From NCBI RefSeq assembly GCF_014641595.1, contig NZ_BMIA01000001.1:124001-188000 (forward strand): a stretch of DNA of 64,000 nucleotides. The letters run 5' to 3'. A model generated the notes under the pieces. That model saw nothing but the letters and a program-made list of their open reading frames with translations. It made no database searches and was not told the origin of the DNA. The position numbers were made by a program, and so were the translations under genes. Below are positions 9,297 to 17,459 of this stretch, piece by piece. The first letter of the stretch is position 1; each line of letters starts with the position of its first letter. Source of the stretch: Dyadobacter endophyticus. GTDB lineage: Bacteria > Bacteroidota > Bacteroidia > Cytophagales > Spirosomataceae.

Positions 9297-10718
9297 ATGG
9301 AGGAGGTTGTCAATTTTATCAATAGTTTGATATGGAGTAATGCACTTATAGCCCTTTGTCTTGCGACAGGAATTTACTTTTCAATAGTTACCCGTTTTTT
9401 GCAAGTCAGGTACATCAGAGATATGGTTGCACTGCTTTTCGGTGGTAAATCCTCCGATGTTGGCGTTTCTTCTTTTCAGGCATTTGCCATCGCCATTTCT
9501 GGCAGGGTAGGCACAGGCAATATCGCCGGTGTAGCCACAGCAATTGCCATGGGCGGACCTGGCGCGGTATTCTGGATGTGGGCCATTGCGTTTTTGGGGG
9601 CGGCCTCGGCTTATGTTGAAGCTACGTTGGGGCAAATTTATAAAACCGTCCAAGATGGTCAGTACCGTGGCGGCCCGGCTTATTATATTGAAAAAGGGCT
9701 CGGTATCAAATGGTACGCCAACCTTTTTGCATTCGCTACGATTCTAAGCTGTGCCCTTTTCTTGCCGGGCGTGCAGAGTAACAGTATCGCCACCAGCGCG
9801 CTCAGCGCATTCAATATCCCGGTCGAAATGACAGGCGGGGTCGTTACCATTTTGCTGGGACTAATCATCTTCGGCGGCGTGAAGCGCATTGGCAAAGTCG
9901 CTGAATTCGTAGTGCCGTTTATGGCCGGGGCCTACATATTGATGGCATTGATTGTTATCGGGCTAAATATCGGTGAAGTGCCTTCCGTATTCGCGTTGAT
10001 ATTCCGGTCAGCGTTTGACCTTGAACCTGCTTTCGGCGGGATTTTCGGAATGGCGGTTTTGTGGGGCGTCAAAAGGGGAGTTTATTCCAATGAGGCCGGA
10101 CAGGGGACCGCTCCGCATGCGGCAGCTGCGGCCGAAACAAGTCATCCTGCCAAACAGGGTTTGGTGCAGGCCTTTTCGGTATATGTCGATACGCTTTTTG
10201 TTTGCACCGCCACCGCGCTGATGATCCTTTTTACCGGCCAGTACAACGTTGCCGATCCTGACGGCGGCTTTCTGGTCGAGAACATTCCCGGCGCAGCTAT
10301 GGGTGCAGCATTTACCCAGAGTGCTATTAATGTGCATTTTCCTGCATTGGGTAGTGGTTTTGTAGCCGTAGCGTTGTTGTTTTTTGCATTTACCACCGTC
10401 ATGGCCTATTACTACATTGCCGAGACCAACCTAAGTTATCTGCTGAAGGGAACAAGCAGCAAAGCATACCTATGGGGACTTCGCATCCTGATTATGGCTG
10501 CCACATTTTACGGTTCGGTCAAAACCGCCGAATTAGCCTGGACGGTGGGTGACATTGGGGTAGGACTTATGGCCTGGCTGAACATCATCGCCATTCTACT
10601 GCTGCGCAAACCAGCGTTGGTGGCGTTAAATGATTATCAAAGGCAAAAAGACAGGGGCCAAAATCCTGTGTTCAATCCCACAGAACTTGGGATCAAAAAC
10701 ACACAGGAGTGGGATTGA
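9297..10718 (+). CDS. AGCS-family Na+/alanine (glycine) symporter
   Basis: A 473-residue transporter of the alanine-or-glycine:cation symporter family. Hallmarks are 'GRVGTGNIAGVATAIAMGGP' (substrate and Na+ site), 'GRGVYSNEAGQG'-type sequence at 'KRGVYSNEAGQGTAPHAAA', and about 10-11 hydrophobic segments. The start at 9297 (MEEVVNFINSLIW) matches the usual family N-terminus; the frame is open upstream to 9114, but that part does not resemble the family. It imports small neutral amino acids with Na+. It stands alone, without an operon partner. Confidence 0.93.
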   Translation: MEEVVNFINSLIWSNALIALCLATGIYFSIVTRFLQVRYIRDMVALLFGGKSSDVGVSSFQAFAIAISGRVGTGNIAGVATAIAMGGPGAVFWMWAIAFLGAASAYVEATLGQIYKTVQDGQYRGGPAYYIEKGLGIKWYANLFAFATILSCALFLPGVQSNSIATSALSAFNIPVEMTGGVVTILLGLIIFGGVKRIGKVAEFVVPFMAGAYILMALIVIGLNIGEVPSVFALIFRSAFDLEPAFGGIFGMAVLWGVKRGVYSNEAGQGTAPHAAAAAETSHPAKQGLVQAFSVYVDTLFVCTATALMILFTGQYNVADPDGGFLVENIPGAAMGAAFTQSAINVHFPALGSGFVAVALLFFAFTTVMAYYYIAETNLSYLLKGTSSKAYLWGLRILIMAATFYGSVKTAELAWTVGDIGVGLMAWLNIIAILLLRKPALVALNDYQRQKDRGQNPVFNPTELGIKNTQEWD

Positions 10719-10771
10719 GAAGGGGCGCTGCGGATGTAATGTAAATGAGAAAATTTAGATATAAAGTTATC

Positions 10772-10794
10772 TATCTTGATGTATAATCAAGATA
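10772..10794. promoter_or_regulatory. 9-bp inverted repeat, possible operator
   Basis: TATCTTGAT (10772-10780), 5-bp spacer GTATA and ATCAAGATA (10786-10794) form a perfect dyad. It is AT-rich and lacks a T-run, so an operator is more likely than a terminator. It lies just upstream of a group of decaying small membrane-protein genes, and no regulator for it is obvious. Confidence 0.4.
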
Positions 10795-10970
10795 AAAACC
10801 GCTCGCTTATGTTAAGTGATAGAACGATCTACGGTCTGATAGTCTTTTACTGGCGCATTTATGGCCGTATTTAGTTCAGGCCTGGCATGCGTACAGCGTC
10901 GCTAGACCATTCTGCGAGATTCCCAGACCAGCCAAAAACCAAGTCCTTACGGGCGGGCTGGCGTTTTTGA

Positions 10971-11297
10971 GTGGCGTGCTTTGGACTTGGCTGTATTTTA
11001 GGCATTAACAATTTATGGAACATGGATCAGGCCCAAAAAGAAGAATTGCCACTGGATTGGTGGCACTTTATGATTATCGGAAGTTTTTTGTATTCGATGT
11101 TTTATACAGTAGCCGAGAAAATCGTGACGGTTGAAGGGCTACCATTCCAATATTTTGTATTGTCTTGAGTGCTAGCTTTTGCCATAGAAGCTGCACTATA
11201 TTTTTCCATACGGAATTGGTCGGGACGCAGCAAGACTGCTGCGGTCGTGAGGATCGGATTTATCTGGCTAGGGGTTTGTCTATTTGTTGGCCGCTAA
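10971..11297 (+). pseudogene. Small membrane protein interrupted by an in-frame TGA
   Basis: One frame runs 10971-11297 but is broken once by TGA at 11166-11168. The first part (from GTG 10971 or ATG 11020) includes 'PLDWWHFMIIGSFLYSMFYT'. The second part continues without a shift as 'LAFAIEAALYFSIRNWSGRS' and then a hydrophobic helix to TAA at 11297. Amino-acid character (membrane helix, basic loop, membrane helix) carries on across the stop, which suggests a nonsense mutation in a gene of about 100 codons. The parent family is not recognised. Confidence 0.5.
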
Positions 11298-11307
11298 ATT
11301 AAAGAGT

Positions 11308-11613
11308 ATGAACTGGGTATTGGCTTCGGTAGGTATTTTGCTGATTTTGCTGGGTATAGCTATCTGGCGTTTCGGACTAGTTGGTTGGTTGAGCAATGTC
11401 CCTAAGGGAGGTGAAATCATTGACAAAAAGAAAGCGGCCAGACTTGGTGGGAGTTATTTAAGCCTAGTTGGGATATGCTTCATGGCTTTTGGATACGCTG
11501 TCGGAAATTTACCAGATCAGACGATAATGTTGATTGTAGCATGCTATATTCCAGTCAACATGGTCGTCTTGGTTTCGTACCTGGTGGTCCAGAGCAAGAA
11601 CATGCGTAGGTAG
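11308..11613 (+). CDS. Small three-helix membrane protein (DUF3784-like)
   Basis: 101 residues from ATG 11308, which follows the purine-rich AAAGAG. An upstream TTG at 11284 is also in frame but overlaps the preceding gene remnant. Three hydrophobic segments: 'LASVGILLILLGIAIWRFG', 'YLSLVGICFMAFGYAVG' and 'IMLIVACYIPVNMVVLVSYL'. The loop 'GGEIIDKKKAARLGG' resembles the DUF3784 pattern, but only weakly. Function is unknown. Confidence 0.55.
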   Translation: MNWVLASVGILLILLGIAIWRFGLVGWLSNVPKGGEIIDKKKAARLGGSYLSLVGICFMAFGYAVGNLPDQTIMLIVACYIPVNMVVLVSYLVVQSKNMRR

Positions 11614-11664
11614 TGTAGGATGACCGGGTTCGAAATTTAACGAGTATGGACAAGGAGAATTACC

Positions 11665-11877
11665 ATTAAATCTGTTTGGTTTGACGAGAGAAGCATCGTT
11701 ATTCGGATGACATCAGGTGAAGAGCGGAGTATGCTGCTGGAATGGTTTCCCAGACTTTTCAACGCTTCTCAGGCAGAGCGCGAGCAGTTTGAACTTTCCG
11801 CCTTCGGCATTCATTGGTCCAATCTAGATGAAGATTTAAGTTCTGAGGAATTTGAGTTTATCGGAGTGAAGTGTTGA
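11665..11877 (+). CDS. DUF2442-like protein with an ATT start codon
   Basis: A 70-codon frame that looks like a complete DUF2442 protein: '(M)KSVWFDERSIVIRM', 'LLEWFPRLFNASQAEREQF', 'FGIHWSNLDEDLSSE'. The Trp-Phe-Pro-Arg and GIHW-x-x-LDEDLS blocks are typical of the family. No ATG, GTG or TTG lies at the expected start; that position holds ATT (11665-11667), 8 bp after an AAGGAG Shine-Dalgarno-like sequence (11652-11657). Either ATT is used as a rare start, or a G-to-T change recently silenced the gene. DUF2442 proteins often sit with DUF4160 in toxin-antitoxin-like pairs; no DUF4160 partner is seen here. Confidence 0.65.
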   Translation: MKSVWFDERSIVIRMTSGEERSMLLEWFPRLFNASQAEREQFELSAFGIHWSNLDEDLSSEEFEFIGVKC

Positions 11878-12139
11878 TGTCGAGAAAGTGGCGTAGGCGG
11901 CTGAACTGGGCTCACTGCCTGATGTTTTCGAGGATGATTTGTGAAAAGCAAACTTCTACGTTCTCAGAAGACAGAATTTCTGTGTCAGAATTTTCAAAAC
12001 GCGAGGGCTATGCCAACGGTCTTCTTTGACTGTGACTCTTGTGTTTAGATAGTCAAGCCCTTGCATAAAGCCAATTAAAGCCGAAACGTGAATGTCCAGG
12101 TAGCATGTTAATTGAATCGGTTTAAGGCGGAGCTTTATG

Positions 12140-13540
12140 TCAGAACCGGTAATTGAGAATAAAGTTGGCATGTACCATGTTGACTTTATTAAATACATAC
12201 CGGTCATTGCCATAAATCCTGCCTAGTTTGTCTTTGCGGACAACCAGCAGAAATGCGCTGAGTCCTTTCAGATATTGGTCAAATTGATAAGTAAGGCCTA
12301 AATTAACTTGTGAATAGCCAGGCATTCCATATTTGTTTAGCTGGAAATTCCTGACATCAGGCAAATGGAAATATCCTCCGCTCAGCGTTAGTTCAATATG
12401 CTTTCCCGGTTTAAAGCGGGTATTCACGGTAGCGGCTGTCAAGTCGCCGAATCCGTCGTTACGCTCACGGGGCATAAAGGTGTAGAACGGCTCTTTACCC
12501 CATTCTCTCGGCATCAAGTACCGCCCACCGGACCCGATGTGCGTTGCATTCAGATGCCAGTCAAATCTTGTAGACTCTTGTCCTACGCGTGTTGAGATTA
12601 CTACCGAACCGCTGCCGGGCTGCGCGTAGGCTATTGAGGCGTCAGGGTTCCCCCCGTTTCCTGCGGTGTTCTGCATTGTGAACTGGGCACTTGCCAACCA
12701 GTTTGTTTCCCCTTTGGCTTGGAACCTCCACTCTGTTTTTACAAAAAACGTATTCAGGACATTGTCCACGTAGGTGTCCCATGCCTGTATCTCCCAGTTC
12801 TTTTTTCTGTAAGTAGCGCTAAAAACCGCGATGAAATCCGCATCTGTCTGTCCCTTGTACTGCGAGGATGTTCCGGCGGGGCCAATCCCAACGGGATACA
12901 TTCCGATACTTTCGCCCACTCCGAACCAGCGCATGGTTGAGCGGGGCGAGATCCGCCATAGGTACTCGCCATGTAGTTTCAAATGTTGGCATTCCTGGAT
13001 GTCCAGCACGGCACCCTCGGTCAAGGTCCGGCTCATACGTCCGTCCTGTGGGTTGATAAAGGGTGTTTCAGGAATCTGTCGACCGATGGTCAGTATGGAT
13101 TTTTTGCCAAGATGAGCTTTGACGTATAATTCCTCCAGGCGACTAAGATCCTGGTGATTATTCGGGCGTTCGATATCAAAAAGACCAATTTCATAGCGGT
13201 TTACCATCGAGGTGGCCGGATCAGGACTGGCAAGATCCGATGAGGCCAGGTTGAATATGAAAAAGCTGCTGATCCCCAGCTGAAATCGCTGAAAGAACTT
13301 TGGTGTTTGGTAACCAATTCCGGCACCCACTGCCCAGGCGTGGTAATCGGTCAGGTGTTTTTGGTTTAGGGTTGCCGACCAGTAGGACCTGGCATGGCCG
13401 TAAAACTTCCCTGTTTTTAAGAAATGCCGAAACGTGTTCGTGTCCCTGACTGCCCCCTGCGACTTTTGTAGTTTTTGTGCTGAAAGCGGGGAATTAGTTA
13501 GCATCGGCCATAGGGCGAGAAGAAAAAGGTGTCTTTTCAT
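12140..13540 (-). CDS. Outer-membrane porin, OprD-like
   Basis: A 466-residue beta-barrel protein with a signal peptide (ending near 'SPLSAQKLQ'), alternating amphipathic strands and a C-terminal Phe ('ANFILNYRF'). Segments such as 'YRSYWSATL'-type strands, 'TIGRQIPETPFINPQDGRMS' and 'EGAVLDIQE' match the OprD-type porin plan. Its start overlaps the end of the dihaem cytochrome gene by 4 bp, so the two are translated together and the porin probably feeds the cytochrome's substrate across the outer membrane. In this context the solute could be an inorganic sulfur anion; that is inference. Confidence 0.75.
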   Translation of the reverse strand: MKRHLFLLALWPMLTNSPLSAQKLQKSQGAVRDTNTFRHFLKTGKFYGHARSYWSATLNQKHLTDYHAWAVGAGIGYQTPKFFQRFQLGISSFFIFNLASSDLASPDPATSMVNRYEIGLFDIERPNNHQDLSRLEELYVKAHLGKKSILTIGRQIPETPFINPQDGRMSRTLTEGAVLDIQECQHLKLHGEYLWRISPRSTMRWFGVGESIGMYPVGIGPAGTSSQYKGQTDADFIAVFSATYRKKNWEIQAWDTYVDNVLNTFFVKTEWRFQAKGETNWLASAQFTMQNTAGNGGNPDASIAYAQPGSGSVVISTRVGQESTRFDWHLNATHIGSGGRYLMPREWGKEPFYTFMPRERNDGFGDLTAATVNTRFKPGKHIELTLSGGYFHLPDVRNFQLNKYGMPGYSQVNLGLTYQFDQYLKGLSAFLLVVRKDKLGRIYGNDRYVFNKVNMVHANFILNYRF

Positions 13541-14646
13541 AAATACAGGTTTTCTTCCTCAGGCGCTGCCATCGAAAGATATTTAGTATTTAAACTTTTA
13601 TGTTGCTTTTGCCAGTCTTTTATTGGATTGAAAGGTCCATACTTGTGCTGTTTTTCGGGAAACGGATCGGCGTAGGGGCCAAAAGGGTGGTCGAATGGCT
13701 TACTTGCCGGATCGGGCCAGTCTTTACTCAGGTCCTTCTGAGGGCGGGGCATTGAATTTATGAAAGCAGCTACATCCCAGGCCTGCTCGTCAGTGAGCTG
13801 CGGGGCATCGTAAGAAGCGCCGAGCGGCATGTTGACCTTCACGTATCCTGCCAAATTGGAAATTCTGTAAAGCCCCGCCCCGGTATTGTAACTGTGCTTT
13901 CCCCAAAGAGGAGGAAATAAATAGTGCATTTCATCGGAGGCAAGGACGCCTTCGCCAGCCGTCTGATGACAGCTCTGACATTTTTGTTCGTATACCACTT
14001 TGCCCGCAACCGGGTCGGCAGCACGTTCAAGATCATGTATTTTATAGATCCCCGAGCCCTCAGGTAGCTTTCTAGGCGGAACACCCGTTCCCATCCATCT
14101 CATGTAAGCCAGTAAGGCCGTCATTTCATTACTTTGCTCATCGAGGCGCTCTCCGTTCAGGCTTCTCTCAAAACAATCGTTGATCCGTTTCGTCTGGGTT
14201 TCAATCTTTCCCGAGCGTGCCCTGAACTTGGGATATGTAGCCTCGACTGCGAAGTAGTTATTTCCCCAGGGTTTGCCGCCCGCGTCCAGGTGACAGTTCT
14301 GACAATTCATGCCATTGGACAAATGTTTTACACGGCCTTTCGGGCCCAGATAATCCGCTGTATGTACAATCAGTTCTTTTCCGTATCTGACCATTTGCTG
14401 CTCCGCCGGGGAGAGTTTTGAAATATCCTTTTCAGACGGGCCTTTCCACGGCATATGCGGGTCTTTATTGGCCGGTTTAATTTCAGTGACCTCCTTGCCG
14501 GTCGGTACAGCTGAACCGAATTCCCGCGCGCCGAACGGCACAGTAAGCAAGAGTATGAGCAATAACCCCAGAGCAACGCCCAAAAGGGCGACAAGCAGCT
14601 TTAGCGAGCGGATTAATTTAACAACTGAATCATCGGGAGACATCAT
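13537..14646 (-). CDS. Dihaem cytochrome c, thiosulfate dehydrogenase (TsdA)-like
   Basis: 369 residues: one N-terminal membrane helix (about 12-36), then two class-I c-type haem sites, C115-Q-N-C-H119 and C223-Q-S-C-H227. The segment 'RINDCFERSLNGERL' with Cys158 matches the TsdA/SoxA-type region in which a Cys ligates the active-site haem, and 'HLSNGMNCQNCHLDAGG' is the TsdA-style first haem block. TsdA enzymes oxidise two thiosulfates to tetrathionate. The protein is anchored to the inner membrane facing the periplasm. The operon partner is an outer-membrane porin, and the following 6 kb is dense with sulfur genes, which supports a sulfur role. A general dihaem electron carrier is the alternative. 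Confidence 0.78.
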   Translation of the reverse strand: MMSPDDSVVKLIRSLKLLVALLGVALGLLLILLLTVPFGAREFGSAVPTGKEVTEIKPANKDPHMPWKGPSEKDISKLSPAEQQMVRYGKELIVHTADYLGPKGRVKHLSNGMNCQNCHLDAGGKPWGNNYFAVEATYPKFRARSGKIETQTKRINDCFERSLNGERLDEQSNEMTALLAYMRWMGTGVPPRKLPEGSGIYKIHDLERAADPVAGKVVYEQKCQSCHQTAGEGVLASDEMHYLFPPLWGKHSYNTGAGLYRISNLAGYVKVNMPLGASYDAPQLTDEQAWDVAAFINSMPRPQKDLSKDWPDPASKPFDHPFGPYADPFPEKQHKYGPFNPIKDWQKQHKSLNTKYLSMAAPEEENLYL

Positions 14647-14762
14647 TAATGACGATTATGTATATACGCATGTTGCATTGATTTGAGCTTTTCATGTCTT
14701 CTCATTTTGCTATTACGGAAAGTATTGTGTGGTGGTGTGGCTTACAGCATCCATTGAACGGG

Positions 14763-15572
14763 TCACGATTTGAAGAAAATTTCTTTTGAAATGATATAGA
14801 TGCCCATCACGAGCACAAACCAGCCAAAAAACTTTTTGAGCTTTTCGCCTGATATAAATTTGGCAAGGAACGATCCAAGAAAGATTCCCACTATGGATAG
14901 CGATGTAAATTCCAAAAGGAAAGTCCAGTCAATGGTCGTATTTGAAATATCACCAGCAAAACCAATCAGTGATTTAGCTGCAATGACCAGTAGGGAAGTC
15001 CCAACTGCCATTTTCATGGGCAGTTTTGCCAATAAAACCAATGCCGGGATGATTAGAAACCCACCTCCCGCGCCAACAATGCCGGTGAGCATACCTACCA
15101 CCCCTCCTTCAAGCCCGATCAGCGGATAGTTGAATTCAAGCTCGCCGCGGGCTTCTTCCGGCTCTGATTTATTTTCTTTGATCATCGAATAGGAGGAAGC
15201 CAGCATCACCAGGGCGAAAAAGAGCATGATCCCCATATTTTTGGTTACTTCCAAGCCGCCAAGGGTAAACAGTGAATCCGGTATGATCGGAACGAAGTAT
15301 TTTCGTGTGAGAAATACGGCGACAAAGGAAGGAATGGCAAAAACAAGGGCCGCTTTGTAGTTGACAAGCCCTTTGCGCATAAAATTGAATGAGCCTGCCA
15401 ACGAAGTGGTACCTACAACAAAAAGGGAATATGCCGTTGAAAGCACCGGATTGATACCCATTACGTATACGAGCACTGGCAATGTGAGTATACTGCCTCC
15501 GCCGCCGATTAGCCCAAGGCTTATCCCGATCAATATGGAGGCCGAAAATCCCAAAACTTCTGTGGAGTTCAT
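14763..15572 (-). CDS. TauE/SafE-family sulfite/sulfonate exporter
   Basis: 269 residues with eight hydrophobic segments and the TauE repeat motif in both halves: 'LGLIGGGGSILTLPVLVYV' near the N-terminus and 'MLTGIVGAGGGFLIIPALVLL' in the second half. Members export sulfite, sulfoacetate or thiosulfate-related anions. The gene is divergent from a DsrE gene, with a shared 260-bp control region carrying two Crp-type dyads. One dyad sits 36.5 bp upstream of a TACTTTTG box reading toward this gene. Confidence 0.9.
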   Translation of the reverse strand: MNSTEVLGFSASILIGISLGLIGGGGSILTLPVLVYVMGINPVLSTAYSLFVVGTTSLAGSFNFMRKGLVNYKAALVFAIPSFVAVFLTRKYFVPIIPDSLFTLGGLEVTKNMGIMLFFALVMLASSYSMIKENKSEPEEARGELEFNYPLIGLEGGVVGMLTGIVGAGGGFLIIPALVLLAKLPMKMAVGTSLLVIAAKSLIGFAGDISNTTIDWTFLLEFTSLSIVGIFLGSFLAKFISGEKLKKFFGWFVLVMGIYIISKEIFFKS

Positions 15573-15604
15573 GTTTTGATGAGATTATTGAATTAATTAC
15601 CCTG

Positions 15605-15649
15605 CAAAAGTACCTGCCGCAAAAGCCCTGGTCAGTGATAAATGTTACA
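15605..15649 (-). promoter_or_regulatory. Crp-type operator and -7 box of the TauE promoter
   Basis: Dyad AGTGAT-AAAT-GTTACA at 15634-15649 (axis 15641.5). On the minus strand, TACTTTTG (15612 to 15605) fits the Bacteroidota -7 consensus TAnnTTTG, and its last G lies 36.5 bp from the dyad axis. That places the dyad near -42, the class-II activator position. The same distance recurs at the dioxygenase and crp promoters. Confidence 0.7.
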
Positions 15650-15763
15650 CATGAAAAATTACATCAGCGATTTGTAGGAACTCCAATACAGTTTCGGCAA
15701 AAAAGTACCGAAGAGCAGATCGCCGAAATTGATCACCATGTTACCCTGCAATCCCCGCCACTT

Positions 15764-15798
15764 TGTAACAAATGTCACAAAGCATTAGGCTGCTTTTG
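15764..15798 (+). promoter_or_regulatory. Crp-type operator upstream of DsrE gene
   Basis: TGTAAC-AAAT-GTCACA at 15764-15779, extended by one further matching base pair on each side (TTGTAAC...GTCACAA). A TGCTTTTG element at 15791-15798 is a near -7 box. Its last G is 26.5 bp from the dyad axis, one helical turn closer than at the other three promoters. A weaker CAACTTGG lies at the standard distance (15801-15808). The DsrE start is at 15833. Confidence 0.6.
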
Positions 15799-15832
15799 TG
15801 CAACTTGGCGGCCCAACATAAATAAGACACAA

Positions 15833-16288
15833 ATGAATGTTTTCAGACTCGCAAGCCTGGCCATACTTATGGCACCCTCGCTTTCGGCCATCGCACAGAA
15901 GGCAGATCCACCTGTATTCAATGTTGCCCGGGCAACAAAAAAAATGTATAAAGCGATTTATCAGCTTAATTCCGACGATGATAAGAAAATAAAGGCGACG
16001 CTGAAGAACATCCAGAACGCGCTGGATGATCCGCGATTGAAAGGGAAAATACAGATTGAGTTGATTGTACACGGAGGCGGTGTGGCGCTTTACATGAAGG
16101 ATGGCCCTTATCAGGCCGAACTTGAGGCACTGCTGAATAAGGGTGTAATACTGGCTCAATGCGAAAATACCTTGCGGGAAAGAAAGATTGGTAAGCAGCA
16201 ACTGTGGCCATTTGTTTCATTTGTGCCCAGCGCGAACGGTGAACTGATCATACGGCAGGCCGATGGCTGGGCTTACATACATCCTTAA
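15833..16288 (+). CDS. DsrE-family protein with signal peptide
   Basis: 151 residues from ATG 15833, the start that gives a clear signal peptide ('VFRLASLAILMAPSLSAIAQ'). The frame is open further upstream to 15635, but that part covers the operators. The mature part has the DsrE fold pattern: 'KAIYQLNSDDDKKIKATLKN', 'IQIELIVHGGGVALYMKDG', and a Cys in 'GVILAQCENTLRERKI' at the usual DsrE cysteine position. DsrE-type proteins carry sulfane sulfur on Cys; an exported version would act in the periplasm. It is followed 14 bp later by a second DsrE-family gene. Confidence 0.82.
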   Translation: MNVFRLASLAILMAPSLSAIAQKADPPVFNVARATKKMYKAIYQLNSDDDKKIKATLKNIQNALDDPRLKGKIQIELIVHGGGVALYMKDGPYQAELEALLNKGVILAQCENTLRERKIGKQQLWPFVSFVPSANGELIIRQADGWAYIHP

Positions 16289-16301
16289 TAATTCCTCAAA
16301 A

Positions 16302-16646
16302 ATGTATAAGGCAATCATACAGCTGACCTCGGACGATAGAAGAGTGTATCGCAGTATGATCCGGCAGGTCAACAACCTGCTGGATTATTTTAGCGGCGAC
16401 ATCCAGGTCAGGATAGTTTGCCATGGTGCGTCTCTGCCGTTCTGTATGGCTGAGAGCAACGTGTTCCAGAGTGAAATCCAGGCGCTGCTCTTGCGTAGAG
16501 TTGTCGTTGTCGTGTGTCACAACATGCTCGTTTCAAATGGCAAATCAGAAACCGGCCTCATTGCCGGCCTGGAAATAATCCCTTCCGCAATAGCGGACCT
16601 GGTAATTAAACAACAGCAAGGATGGAGTTATGTAAAGGCTGGCTAA
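16302..16646 (+). CDS. DsrE-family protein, no signal peptide
   Basis: 114 residues from ATG 16302 (MYKAIIQLTSDDRRVYRSM), the start that aligns with the mature part of the preceding DsrE protein. An upstream ATG at 16263 lies inside the previous gene. It keeps the 'IQVRIVCHGASLPFCM' strand and the Cys in 'VVVVCHNMLVSNGK'. It is a diverged paralogue of its neighbour without a signal, so the pair may place one DsrE in the periplasm and one in the cytoplasm. The gene converges on DUF6132 with a 16-bp gap. Confidence 0.78.
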   Translation: MYKAIIQLTSDDRRVYRSMIRQVNNLLDYFSGDIQVRIVCHGASLPFCMAESNVFQSEIQALLLRRVVVVVCHNMLVSNGKSETGLIAGLEIIPSAIADLVIKQQQGWSYVKAG

Positions 16647-16662
16647 TGAGCATTGACATAGT

Positions 16663-16848
16663 TTATTTTCTGACCAACGAACTGATCAATAGTCCGCCCA
16701 TCACAGCACCATAAAGGGTTGAATTAACCGGGTTGGACGTAATGGGGCATGTACCAGAAGAGCAGCCTATAAAATGGTAATACAAATAACCTAAGACTGA
16801 CCCGATCGCTATGCCCGCTAAAGGATACCAGATTGAAGCTTTTTTCAT
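16663..16848 (-). CDS. DUF6132 family small membrane protein
   Basis: 61 residues from ATG 16848 (MKKASIWYPLAGIAIG). The frame is open further upstream, but the extension does not resemble the family. Two hydrophobic helices flank the conserved 'YHFIGCSSGTCPITSNP' block with two Cys, typical of DUF6132 proteins seen next to YeeE/YedE and rhodanese genes in Bacteroidota. The role is unknown; the paired cysteines and context suggest handling of sulfane sulfur or thiosulfate. Confidence 0.8.
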   Translation of the reverse strand: MKKASIWYPLAGIAIGSVLGYLYYHFIGCSSGTCPITSNPVNSTLYGAVMGGLLISSLVRK

Positions 16849-16946
16849 CATTGAATAAAGTTTTCGGCACATCAACGCAAGATTATTGAGTGCATAGTGA
16901 AAATAACAGGGGATAGGTTCCAACCGCTCTCCCCTGGTTTTTAATC

Positions 16947-17456
16947 TCAGTGGGGTAGCTGCTCCCTGAAACGTCCGTACACCCAGGTTCCCGCCACAGC
17001 GCTTAGTAAGGTCGCCATTACTACCGTTGCCCCTACGCCAATCTGCGCGAATAAAGGACCGGGGCAGGCGCCGGTAAGCCCCCAGCCCAATCCAAATATC
17101 AGCCCGCCATAAATTTGTCCTTTGTTGAATTTTTTATCAGAGAAAGTAATTTCTTCTCCATGTATGGTCTTGATTTTCAAAGTTTTGATCAGCCATACGG
17201 AGAGCATTCCTACGAGCACCGCGCCGCCTATAATCCCATACATGTGAAAAGACTGAAGACGGAACATTTCCTGTATCCTGAACCAGCTGATCACTTCGGC
17301 TTTGACAAATACGATACCGAACAATACACCTGTAATTAGATATTTAAAGTTGTAATACCACTTGTGGTCCTGTTGGCTTTCATTGATACACATCGCGTCG
17401 GTTGCGCGGACTTCGTGTTCTTTCTCTTTGGTTATTTCAAATGTGGAGTTGCTCAT
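16947..17456 (-). CDS. YeeE/YedE-family transporter, C-terminal-type half (DUF6691)
   Basis: 169 residues. A soluble start is followed by helices 'YLITGVLFGIVFVKAEVISW', 'MYGIIGGAVLVGMLSVWLI' and 'IYGGLIFGLGWGLTGACPGP', the last with the conserved Cys of the TsuA/YeeE thiosulfate-channel family. Full-length YeeE proteins are about twice this size. The other half is encoded at 18086-18649, so the two probably form one transporter from split halves. It ends a run of five closely spaced minus-strand sulfur genes. Confidence 0.87.
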   Translation of the reverse strand: MSNSTFEITKEKEHEVRATDAMCINESQQDHKWYYNFKYLITGVLFGIVFVKAEVISWFRIQEMFRLQSFHMYGIIGGAVLVGMLSVWLIKTLKIKTIHGEEITFSDKKFNKGQIYGGLIFGLGWGLTGACPGPLFAQIGVGATVVMATLLSAVAGTWVYGRFREQLPH

Positions 17457-17459
17457 ATA

